Assembly (NCBI GenBank): GCA_025345505.1
Contig: JANVCC010000030.1
Coordinates: 6,872,254-6,936,253, forward strand
Source: Todiramphus chloris collaris
Taxonomy: Eukaryota > Chordata > Aves > Coraciiformes > Alcedinidae
Reading direction: 5' to 3'
DNA: 64,000 nucleotides
In this document: positions 53,164 through 64,000 of the stretch, one piece after another
Position numbering within the stretch: position 1 is the first letter of the stretch
How the letters are laid out: each line of letters starts with the position of its first letter
Program-made: the position numbers and the translations under genes
The notes under the pieces: model-generated
Told to the model about the DNA's origin: nothing
Seen by the model: only the letters and a program-made list of their open reading frames with translations
Database searches by the model: none

Positions 53164-54246
53164 TGAAGAGAAAACAAGACCCCAAGACCATTCCTTCATT
53201 CAATATGAACAGTAGCAGAAAGATCAAAGCACTGCAATTAACACTGCCTTACCATTTGCTTAAATATAGCTCGGAAATATTCTTATATCACTACATTAAG
53301 AAAGCATACGGGCCAACTCCTTACAACAGAGAACAGAAATAGCCAAATCCTCCATTTCTTTTATTTTTTCTTTTCATAATCCATATATTCAGAGATCCAA
53401 GAGTAGTGATTACCCACAGATAATTCTGTTGCTACAGTCAATTTTGACTTTGCATCACTGTAAAGCCTGACATTTACAGTGTTTGCCAGTGACTGCCAGC
53501 AGTGAACAACATTCTCTCACTTCATTGGTAGCAGTTATTTACCTGACCTTGGCTCAGTAAAAATGAAGAAAAAAAACCTCAACAAACCCAAACCCGCGAG
53601 GCTTCTTTACGTTCCCATTTGTTCTTGGGTAACAGCCTGACACGTTAAAAAGGGAAAGCTGTAGGAGGTCTATGAAGTGGATTTAACTTCAGGGATATTT
53701 CATAAATTGTTCCCAGCAAAGAAGTCGAGCTAGCTCCGCTCGAGAACTTGGACACAGTACTGTTACAGAAACACAAAAAGTAGTCAAAACTACCTTGCTG
53801 CTGCCTTGTTCCTGGAATCAAACATGGAGCAAGTACGAACTACTGTAGCTAAGCTCACAGTGCGTGAGGCTAGTTTATACTATCTTATACTAATTGACTT
53901 ATAACTGAATTATGATTAATTTTACTTTAAAACAAACTGTAGTTCAGTCAATTTCTCACAAGCACTATGATTCATGTGTCCAAGTGGGACAGCCAGCACA
54001 CAGGCACCAAAATGTATTTACCCACATGGTCTGGAAACAATACCAGGACCAGGCCATGGAGCCCTTGTCCTACGTCCTCCAAAGCCTGCTGAGTATGTGC
54101 TAAGTTTGGATGGGCATTTAGGAACTAACAATTGTGATCATTTTTCTCTCCCTCCTGTCTCACCTTCCTGCATCATTAGGACTTACTATCCTTTATATCC
54201 TTACCTGAGTGTCCTAACAAGCATTTTCTGCTCTTAACCCTGCGTG

Positions 54247-54278
54247 GGCTGCTCCTTGTTTAGGCTGCCCCTTGTTTT
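54247..54278. repeat. 16-bp tandem duplication
   Basis: GGCTGCTCCTTGTTTA (54247-54262) is followed directly by GGCTGCCCCTTGTTTT (54263-54278), matching at 14 of 16 positions. Confidence 0.85.
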
Positions 54279-56721
54279 TCTGGTCCGAGTATCCTGAATA
54301 GCTGCAGATAGATGTGAATGTGCCCAAATCTCGACAATCTGCTACTGTAAAGGTCATCAGTACGTGCCATTCTGATACACCTTCCTTCTGCCACTTCCCC
54401 ATCTCAACCCTCCCATTCAGAATTTTTTTTTTTTCCCTTTTTCTGTTTTAAATCAGCTTTCTACAGAGCAACTGCAGTGAACACAAGGAATTCAGTTACA
54501 CCCATCATTAGGGCTGCACCCCAACTGGAAACAAAAAAAATCCCTGTACATTAAATAGCCCTCCAGCTTTTCTGTCTTTCCATCAGTCTGGAACTTGCAC
54601 TCAGTGCTGTGCTTCCGTGCAAAACTTTTCTGAGTTTAACTGATGGCAGAGCACTGGTAAATGCTTTAGCAATTACACTCAGCACTGTCAACTGTTCTAG
54701 TATGGAAGCGTAAAAGCAGCGGTCCAATTGCACAGCACAGCGCATTACTGCCCTGCTGTTCGAACAGCATTACAAAATGCTTTCTAAGTTTGATTTAAAG
54801 ACTTAACCTACATTTTCTTGACTAAAGCCATCAGTTCTCATTCTGTACTTGTTGGCCAACATGTGAATTCCTGTCCATACCTGAACTACTGTAGCCATAA
54901 GGTTATATTTTTTTCCTTCCCTTATTTAACATATCCCATTTAGGTTTTTTTGCAGGCCTCCTGAGATTTTGGAAAGCAAACTCAAACATGTTCTACTTGG
55001 CATAGCTCTAAACCAGAGGAGACCAGTACCTGCATCCCTGCCTGTGCACCCAGAGAATAGGCAGGCAGCCTTTGCCAAGTGCAGAGCAAGACTGCCAAGA
55101 CAATTCTTCTTTCAATTAACATCTACAGGAATTGCTGCAGCTCCTCTCCCCTGGCCCTATGGGACCACAGTCACATCCAATACAGATTTATAAAAAGAGC
55201 ATTCTCTCATGAAATATCAGGTAATTACAACCCAAGAAATCTGCCAGCTTACTTCTCTACCACTCCAGCACATTGCCAAGAAATATCTTTGACTCCCTCC
55301 ATCTCAACAGCTAGCCCAAGGCACCAGGACCTTATCCAAATCACACTGAGCTCCTGGTCCCTAACCATTAGCCTGGGTCCAGGCCCACACTACTTCATGA
55401 TTTCATTGCTTTGAACTAGCTGTCCTCAGCTTACAAAAAAACCCTGCCACCTCAAATTTCTGGTATGCTCAGAACAGAAAATGATCTCAAGCATTTCGGA
55501 AAAGATGCCCAAATCCAGATTCTATGACCTGATTTAGACAGCTTGTCAACACTCACACCTGGAAGCTCAACTAGGATGGGAAAATGAGTAACTCAGTAAA
55601 GAAGGGCTAAGAAGAGTCAAACAGAATCCAAAACTGATTTTTTTTCTCCTCTAACTTGGGACCCACACTACAGAATGACAAAACATCAACCCAGGGGGGA
55701 TGAGGAAAATAATTCATATTTAGAAAACAGTCATATGTTGTAATTTGAATTACTACAGAGGCCATAAGCTGCAGTCTTTCCTTCAAAGCAGTAGCTGACA
55801 ATATGTTTGGGGAAGAGAAGATCATAAAAAGTGTAGCAAATTTATTAATAGTTGCTCCTTAACTATTCATTGTGTAGGTATCTGATACAGCATAAGATTA
55901 AGTCAGTCTTTACTATTACCACATTTCCTCCCAAATCTCTTACCTCTGCTTGACTGACCTTTCTGCTGCATTTCATTCAAAGGGGGACAATATCTCTAGG
56001 AAGATACGTTTCTATTCTGATAAGCAATATATGTCCTACGAGTGTTCCCCTGATTTCCTGCAGGCATGGGGACACATATAAGGTATCACAAAGCAAGCAC
56101 CAGCTCTGAATGCCTGTGGTTATGGGTTATAGAGTGCAACACAAAGAAACCTGGGCTTTCATGCTGTCTGCAGAGGCCTCAGCCCCCATCTCTCCACCTC
56201 AGCCATGCCAACCAGAGCTCAACTCAGGACTGCTGTTTATGGAGGGACTCTCTCCTATAAGTTTCCTAAGAAAAAAGGCATGCAATCCCATAACAGACAG
56301 CTCTCCGAAGGTCTGCTCTTTATAAGAGGAATGCTTTAGAAATTGAAAGATTTTAGCCTCCTTCAATGCCTTTAAATTTTAATATGATAGATCAACTTAT
56401 TCTTCTGATCAGTATCTCACACCCAAACTGCAGGCTAAGCCACTTCAACCAACATTTCACAACCAGCTGTCCATTTTGGTAGCATCTTCAACTGGGTACT
56501 GTTGTATTTCATCTTAATTTAACTCCCTGCTGGGATTTGTCCTCGTGCCCTTGATTTCCCCAGCAGAATCTAGGGCTGCACCTCCTCCGCAGCTGGAAGT
56601 ACCACTGGCCAGAACTAGCCATCCCAGGAAGCAGATGGTTTGGAGCACATCAGACCAACACCCGGTTTGTCAAAGCTATTGGATGCCAGCAGTCTCCAGC
56701 CTCATTGTTCTAAGAGCTGGT

Positions 56722-56737
56722 AAAAAAAAAAAAAAAA
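56722..56737. repeat. Poly(A) run, 16 bp
   Basis: An uninterrupted run of 16 A. The lysine run in the overlapping frame from 56545 is produced by it. Confidence 0.9.
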
Positions 56738-57399
56738 GAGCCCACAAGAAAACAACCTAAAAATAAGACAATTGCAAAGTATGACAGTTAAAGGTAAATT
56801 ATTTCCTGTAGAGGGTAATTTCCATACAGAATAAGTTCCTGAAGAAGGACATTAAGCACAGAATGCAACTATGTTTGGGAGATAAGTAGGCAATTTTCTA
56901 AAGATGAAGATGGTAGGTGTACAGAGAAAAGAAAATAAAGTAAAGGAAAAGGACACACGCATCACTCAATAGCCTCTTTTCTTGAGTGTTTCATGCTTCT
57001 GTGAAATGCAGATAGTAACAATAAATGCAGCAGAGTTTCACCAGGAAAAAACAGCCTCTTCTATGGACTAGGGGCAAACCTGCTAAAGAGTAACAACTAC
57101 ACAGCTTCTGAAGAAAGCCACACACCCTGTACTGAAAGATGAAACAAAACCCACAAAAATACAAGCGGCAGCACACCCTGATTGGGTGCAGTGTGGCCCA
57201 ACTTATGATGAAGTTGGTGTGCCTGCCCCCTTCATCCGGCACTTGGGAGATGGGAAATGAGGACCAAACCTGGGGTGGATCTGCCCGATGACACCAGCAC
57301 CACAGCATCTCTCAGCCCTGCTACCTTTAGACAACTCCATCCCGGGAGAGTAGAGCTACACATATACTCTCAATAAAGCAGTCTCCTTACCAGCTATCC

Positions 57400-58050
57400 A
57401 AGCCTTGCTCCTAGTTAAGAAGAAGCAGCAGCTCCTCTTTTGGATTAGCAGACCATGCAGCTGCCACTTGGAATCGCTGCGTGCCTGCCCAACTGCAGCG
57501 CGGGCTGGCTGCTCCCGCAGGGAGAGCGATTCAGGAGCCAGGGGTGACAGCAGCACAGGCACAGCCCCCACCAGCAGGGTAGTGTCCCTCAGAGGTTAAG
57601 CCCACTGTCTAATTGTCTATCTAACAACAGTCCTGGACATGGCAAGCAATTAACCAGGCATAAGGTTCAACTCAAGAGTCCGGTCAGGAGAAAACAGAGC
57701 CAGAGATGGCTGCAGCATGGGCTCAGCGTCCCCCTGACAGCCAGGGGCAGAGGGGACTGGAACTGAGCATACCTACACCAGAGCTGGGGGAGGAGGAACA
57801 CCCACAGCTGAGGTGCCAGGGGTGGGAGGAAGCCCCAGGGGAGGCTGCTGGGGGCAATGAAGGCCTGGTAGTGCCCCCAGGACAGGACAGCTGCCTCTCC
57901 TCCCATGCCCTCACACTCTACACAACCCCAGACACACTAAAACTTGGGTCCTCCTAGGGGCCCCCAGGGAGGCTGGTTAGGGCAGTCAAGGCCTGATCGC
58001 GCAGTCACAGCCCTGGCAGTTAATGTCTGTACACAGCCCAGGAGAGAAAG
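57400..58050. other. GC-rich patch with CpG cluster and diverged duplication
   Basis: The GC-richest part of the window. Six CpG dinucleotides fall within 57475-57528, unusual against the CpG-poor background. Further on, a segment starting GAGGCTG at 57841 recurs at 57969, 128 bases later, with 26 of 34 positions identical. Open frames on both strands (57405-57599, 57706-57957 plus; 57356-57571, 57667-57906 minus) are explained by the composition and have no recognisable domain. It could be a small CpG-bearing promoter or untranslated exon, or a decayed minisatellite. Confidence 0.4.
57841..58002. repeat. Diverged direct repeat, 128-bp spacing
   Basis: The 34-base stretches at 57841-57874 and 57969-58002 match at 26 of 34 positions and share the exact segment AAGGCCTG. 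This suggests an old local duplication or minisatellite remnant. Confidence 0.55.
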
Positions 58051-59023
58051 GAAAAAAAAAAGCCATCAAGAAAGCTGATAGACGGAGTAGAGGCTGGTGG
58101 ATCAGAGCATTCCTGGGATCCACCAGACTAACACAATCAGTGGAAAGATAGTGCCAGTGGAGAAGGTGCCATGCAGCATCTCCAGTCTGGGTTGTGCTCC
58201 AGGGATAAACAAAAGAGCTTAATCCTAGCAGCTGAGTACCAGTGTGAGATCCAGAGATAATAACACTTACCGAGAAAACTCTGGCAAAATGCAGAACTCG
58301 GATTCTGCAAGACAGTGTTCTTGCAAGAACAAGCTATCCACTTCAACAAGTTGAAGCATCCTTTCCACCTCTGCTTGAGAAAACAAGGACTCATCTGTAG
58401 CAGGACTTCACACACCACGGCACAGCAACAGGGAAGCACGGATGTGAAAAATAGGCAGGATCTTTGGGACACCAGTCCCATCTCCACAGCACCACAGTGG
58501 TCTGCAAAAGATGCAGCATCCTCTCCATCTATGAAGCAAGAATGAAGGTAGATATCACTTCTCTGCAGTTTCGAAGTATGTTTTGTCCATGTGAAAGCTT
58601 TCTTCAAACCTCACTAGCTGGTTGGCCATGACTCCAGCACCTTAAGCTTCCTTGTTGGGACTGAAAATAAACTTTGGATTTCAAACTGCTCTTCTGAACT
58701 CATGAGAATTATCTGTCATTAGCTACAGCTGATTTAACACTCTGAGGTATTTCTGCAGCCAGAACATTTACTGCTAAAGAAGCACCAACTGTTAAGAGGG
58801 ATCTTCATCTTGGATCTATCAGGCTGTGGAAGAGAAAGCTTCCCCCCCTTCCAGAGGCAGACAAAAGATCACATTTGTGCGCAACTCCAAGGGTTAAAGT
58901 CCCACAATATACTTGTGATGCTCAGTCTCACACAGTATATTTTTGTGGTGGGACTGCCACTCGGGCAAGGAATTCACTAGCTCACAGAAGAACTCCTCTT
59001 CCTAAAACTACCAGAGGGATTTT

Positions 59024-59041
59024 AAAAAAAAAAAAAAAAAA
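59024..59041. repeat. Poly(A) run, 18 bp
   Basis: An uninterrupted run of 18 A with no recognised retroposed body upstream. Confidence 0.9.
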
Positions 59042-62000
59042 GTCTTGTTAATGTATTAAACTGCAATAAAAGAAAGTCAGAGGTATTTGGTAGGGAGGAA
59101 CTGAACTACGGAGATTTGCATCAGTTAAGTACGCAATCGATCCTGTTTACAGACTGCTATGTATCTGACATCTTTAATAAATCATATACTATTTCTTCCC
59201 CTTAATTGCACTGACTGCGTTAACAAAATTAGTAGAAGAGCCTAACAAAACAGAAAGAGACAATTATTTTAAGAACAAAATGAGCAGCCCAAGGTACTGT
59301 GGCATATTGGGGAGAGAAAGCAGGTGGTCACAGGTGGCTCTGAGCCTCGGAAGGTAATGACTGTCTATATGCTGGGCTATAGGTCTTGCTTGCACTTTGA
59401 TGAAGTGCTCTGTCTACAAGCTGGCACAACACATTTGTTTTCAGAGCAATTAAAAGCTACAGTAGATCAGAAAACACCATTTTTATGAAAACCCACAGCA
59501 GGACAATAATTTACAGACTGACTTTATGAGCATAAGGATTTTATCCTTTGGGCTAAAACCTTGTTATTTTTCATCTCATTCCATTTGGACTTAAACTTTT
59601 ACACCTCTGTTAAGGAAAAAAAATAACTACCAGTATTTAGTTACATCTAACAAACTGCATATTGCACAGACAGGTGCTGTGAAGGTGTTATCATCTATTA
59701 TCGGAGGTGCTACTATCTGACTTTCATGGTAACAGATTGTCCTGTGAGCTGTGTGCTTGTGCAGCGACCAATTCTTAGAGAGCCTCTGCAGTACAGCGAA
59801 GGATTCATTAATTGGCATCAAGGATAAGACAAAGTTAAGCCTGATCTGAAGGCACAAAGATATACCGAGATAACTGCATTCAAGAGAGAGAGATCTTCTG
59901 AAAATTAAAATATCATGTCTATAAAGCTTACTGGTCAACAATGACATTCTTCACTTAGGAAAAAATTCCACTTAAATATTTATCTGTATGATTTGTCAAA
60001 TACTCTGTGACTCACTTTCCATGATATTTAGACATTTTTCTAGAACCCAGGAAAATGGTGCTTCAGTCTCCCCATAGATCTTCTTGTCATTTTTATGCAG
60101 CAGAACAATTTTTTGTAGTGCTGCGATACCTCATCCATACTTACCATTATGGTATTAAAACAAAAGCCTTCATGCTTGCAGGTTTATATTTTACATCTTC
60201 TCAACAGACAATTCCCCCTAGGATTCCCTTAGTGCAGGAAATGCAAGGGCTTTCCTTGTGCCCCTTGAAAAATTCCATTGTAAGATCCCAAAAAAAAGAA
60301 TGAAGCGTTCAGGACCCACAAGTAATGCAACCCCAGGGCACTCTATTTTACGAGATCTCACAAAAGATATTTCTTTCCAATACCTCCTGGGCACTATACA
60401 GTAGTGTTAAACAACTCCTTTATTTTTTAAAGCAATATGATATATTAAGACTAGGCCATAGTTCTTAAGAAATCTGGCAGCTTCTTGCCTTCCTCCGTGC
60501 ACAGCTACCTCCCTTCTTTCTCTTTTTCTATATCTGCCACCCTGTATTTTTGTCATACCCACTAATACCCTTAGGATAAATTATCATTTTAGCTACCAGT
60601 TCTAAACTGCTCTGACAAGAAGCAGAGACGTAAACAAGAGCACGGTCCCCGCTGTAACAGGAAAAAAAATAGCCAAGCTCTTCCTAGACAACAGAAATAG
60701 CTACTGCTACTTCAATTCATTTCTTTAAGCTCAGTCTCCACCTCCTCTAAACCAGAAATATTTAAACATAACCATTTAGAGAAAGACCATGCTAGTATTA
60801 CACAAAATCAAAAGGAAATTTGTCCATAATTGGGAAAAGTAACTTGGGTGTAGTTGGACGAGCCTAAAGAGGAGCAACTGAGGCAAGTCCTTCTGCTACA
60901 TCTTTATCCAGTCCTTCTGGCAAACAGGTTCAAAAAAAAAAAAAAATCTCTCTAACCATAGCCTCCAACAGAGCATTAAGCTTTTTCATATTGTGCAACT
61001 CTGATTAAAAAGTGCTCAGCTCTGATAACTAATTTTTTCTGAAGTCAGCTTGCTCTTGCATCTCAGGGACATGCGGTGTTACAACAGCCCAGCCCTCTGG
61101 GGCTGTGGCATCTCCGTTCAGACTGCTTGTCCTTTTCCCTTTTCCTCACGGCACACGTAGCAGGGGTACTTTGCCATTCAGCAGCAAGGTCTCCCGCTCC
61201 TCCCTGCCCTCCACCTCTTTTTCCCTGCAGAGCCCTGAATTACACTTGCCCATGCATACAAATTCCTGCCTTTGGCTTGCTTCAGCCCTGGTCTGTCTCC
61301 CACTGTGAAAAAGGTTGCTGCTTTTAATCATAATTTCTCAGTAATCCCTGCAGTCAAGGCTCACACACCACGGCGTTTAACTGTCAGTAAAGACCAACCT
61401 CTCCCTCTAGTCTACATTTCCAGTGTACCTTGCTCCTCCAGGCCTGTCCCAAGGGGCACGTGGTGCTTACCGCACGTTTCACAACACCCTCGTTTTACTG
61501 CAGTCACCTAATGAGAGAGTCCAGAGAGCGTCAGTGAGCACTGCCTGCACCCTGCACAGCTCTGAAGCAGCACAACAGAAGTTGGAAGACTGGAATATTA
61601 CTCTTGCTCAATAAAATACTGGTATTAATGCCATGGTCCCTGCAGAGCACTCGAGTATTTCATCACCTCACACTGAGCAGGAGGCAGGTAGACATTGGCT
61701 CTCCTAAGCATTTTACTGTACAGGACACATCAAAGAATGCTAAGTATTTTGGGCTAAAAGGTATCCCTTCCCACTGCCTCTGAACACAGTTTGGGCTGTG
61801 GCAGTAAGCAGGGGGCACGTGTATTTTTCTTACTCTATTACTAGGAATCTTTGAGGAATACCAGGAGTATTCACAGAAGCAGCAGAGAAAATCAGAGTGT
61901 CAGAGTCATGTACTTGCTGGTTCCTGTTCTGCAAAGTCCTCGTGTACCATGCGAAGGCACAAACGGGTTAAGTTTTTTCATTGCTTGCCTTTCAGAAGGA

Positions 62001-63779
62001 CATAAAACTTAGGAGCAGACTGGCCCTAGGCTGAAGCTTCTACATACTTTATTCTATTTGAGGAGTACTCATTCCTACTGGAGCTTGAGTAGGATCACTT
62101 CTGGGAGACACTGCTCCTCAGGTCCCTGCACAGAGAAATTGCAAACCTGAAATTTCCCTCTTGGGTAGAGAGACAAACTCAGAGCACCTGGAAAGAATAT
62201 GCAATACTCAAAAAATAAAGTTGGCAAAGTCAAGAATCAGCAATATTACTAATAATTTCTTTTACTTAGCATTCATTCCAATTCTATGGCTATAGATAAA
62301 ATAGCTATTTATTATTGTTTCACATGCTCTAAACATAGAACTGCAACTGCCTATAAAAACGGCTTGAAAATCTGCCTAATTCTACTAAAATGCCTATTAA
62401 ACATCTGCTTTAGTTAAACCTGTAGCTTCTTATATCAGTTTTTCCTAAAAGTTTCAAAGAGGAAATACTCTACCCTAACTGTACTCTATTTTTTTTTTTT
62501 TAAAACACTGGCAGCTAAATTTGCTTCTTTCTTCAATGCTGATAAAGGTCACCTGAACAAATGGGCAGATTTCAAGAAGCGTTGGAAACGATGTACCCAC
62601 TGTACTAAAAAAAAATTTTAAAAAAAAATCAACTCTTCTCCAATGCATGTTCCATACCATCAACTTCTCTAAAGAAGCATGGATCACTTCAGAAGCAGTA
62701 TCAGCTAATTCGCGTAACTGCCAAAAATGCACTGGTTTCAGTGAAGGAAATTCAGTACGACAGGTCCATCTTCTCCACTGCTCTAACTCCGTTAGCACCT
62801 CACCTTCTGTCAAACTGAGGCTGGAGATCCTAATCCAGCAAAGCATTTTGTCCTACATCAAAGTTCCATTAGAATCAAAATACTTAATGCAATCAGGGTC
62901 CCTGCAGTTACTGGTTTCTGCACCACTGAGAGGAAAGCTGAACAAAACAGATGGTTTTCAGATTCAGGTAAATATTTTAAGATAGTTCAACAAAAAAAAA
63001 AAGCAGCCACGCAGAGCAAGATCTTACATTAAAAGAATTATCACTAGCCTGAAATCAAACTGACAACCTTTACATCAAGACTTGAGATGGTCTTCAGACC
63101 ATAAAGAAATACATCTTCATTCAATTCATGTACAGCAATAGAAAACTAGTAGCCTCGACATTTGTTAGTCAGGTGAACAATGCAACCGAGTTCAATCAGT
63201 GACACAAGTGTGTCTTCATTGCAGTTGACTGAAGCTCAATAATCTTGTTTAGATTCAACTGTCAAAGGCAGGGAAGCTGTTACCAACTCCAGGAAGGCAG
63301 AGCACTCAGTGGGATGAAAGGCAGCTGCCAGCTTGCAGCTACACAGCACTACAGTCTTACGAACAGTGAATGGAGACAGAACTATCCCTTAGGGCTTCTC
63401 ATCCAATTGGTCTGTATGAACTTCACAGATTTTAAGAAATACACTTAACAGAAAGAGTCAAACTCCTCCTCTCCTCCCACTGCTCCCATCCAAATTATAA
63501 CGGATGGAATTAACTGAATACTGAGATGAAGCTTACAGATTTTGGGGGCCCTCAGAAGTCATTTTCCATTTAGACATACAAAATCTATGTGACTTGATCC
63601 AGCCCATTTAAATGAGCTGAACAAAAGAGTCCGCTGGTGTAAAATAATTTGCTTGGGAATGAAATCTGCCCCTATCCTTCAGGAGTTCTGTCCCTCTCCA
63701 CACACACATACACTTCCTTAGCCTACAGAGTTGCATTAAATAACAGGGTATCCTCTATCAGAAAATCCATTAAAGCCAC

Positions 63780-64000
63780 AAGACATTAAAATGAATTTGC
63801 ATATGCCAGAGTCTTTGCAATGTATCATTCCCAGACATTTATTAGTTTTGATGTGAAGGAAGTTAAAACTGATATTCAAACCAACAATTTCTTGCTTGTT
63901 TAAATAGTTGAAAACTGTTCTTGAGCATTTGTGCAGATGCTGTAAGTGAGAAGTGCTTCTGCTTTGTTTTAAGCAGAAGACATTGGTGTTACAATTCCAA
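63780..64000. promoter_or_regulatory. Candidate conserved non-coding element at the window edge
   Basis: Contains a perfect octamer ATTTGCAT (63795-63802), the POU-domain (OCT) site, in complex non-repetitive sequence. CTTCTGCTT at 63955-63963 and AAGCAGAAG at 63972-63980 are exact reverse complements eight bases apart and could form a short hairpin. The element may continue past the window. Support is motif and texture only. Confidence 0.22.

Larger units (their letters stand above)
52201..57399. other. Unique non-coding sequence
   Basis: No gene or recognisable transposon. It holds a purine tract, a small tandem duplication and an A run listed separately. The longest frame (55079-55414, 111 codons, plus) overlaps another plus-strand frame and shows no domain. 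Confidence 0.5.
58051..64000. other. Unique non-coding sequence to the end of the window
   Basis: No gene can be supported. It includes a 156-codon frame at 58137-58607 (minus), a 123-codon frame at 62475-62846 (minus) that may hide a LINE fossil, and a candidate conserved element at the very end. Everything else is AT-rich sequence without recognised repeats. Confidence 0.5.

Noticed and set aside
57667-57957. Overlapping frames of 63-83 codons on both strands
   Set aside because: Long opposite-strand overlap in GC-rich, stop-poor sequence with a diverged direct repeat; no domain.

Overview
This window looks like bird (avian) nuclear DNA, from an intergenic region or the interior of a very long intron. 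The main evidence is CR1 LINE retrotransposon debris of several ages. Two copies keep the bird CR1 3' end, which finishes in a short ATTCTATG-type tandem repeat. Two others carry fragments of the CR1 reverse transcriptase reading frame. The rest is AT-rich, mostly single-copy sequence with only a few percent recognisable interspersed repeat, which fits the repeat-poor genomes of birds. No bacterial, organellar or viral gene arrangement is present.

No protein-coding gene could be supported. The longest open frames (163, 156 and 123 codons) are about what chance gives in 64 kb of AT-rich DNA read in six frames. They are mostly isolated, often overlap equally long frames on the other strand, and show no recognisable host domain or convincing exon-intron chain. 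No tRNA, rRNA, snRNA or known microRNA was recognised, and there is no CRISPR array.

Layout: 1-2756 is unique sequence. 2757-3345 is an internal CR1 reverse-transcriptase fragment (minus strand). 11588-11780 is a CR1 fragment from the start of the RT region (plus). 22641-22803 and 36331-36709 are CR1 3' ends of two different types (plus). 38805-40180 is a much older, heavily mutated but long CR1/L3-like LINE relic (minus), followed at about 40781-40885 by a MIR/CORE-SINE relic. GC-rich patches lie at about 51640-52200 and 57400-58050; the second holds a small CpG cluster and a diverged duplication. Scattered AT-rich stretches dense in homeodomain-type TAAT cores are candidate conserved non-coding elements, but this cannot be shown from one sequence.

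No new multi-gene system was found. The observations most worth following are the ancient LINE relic with its neighbouring SINE, the minus-strand open frame near 62.5-62.85 kb, and the candidate conserved elements in what appears to be a gene desert or giant intron.
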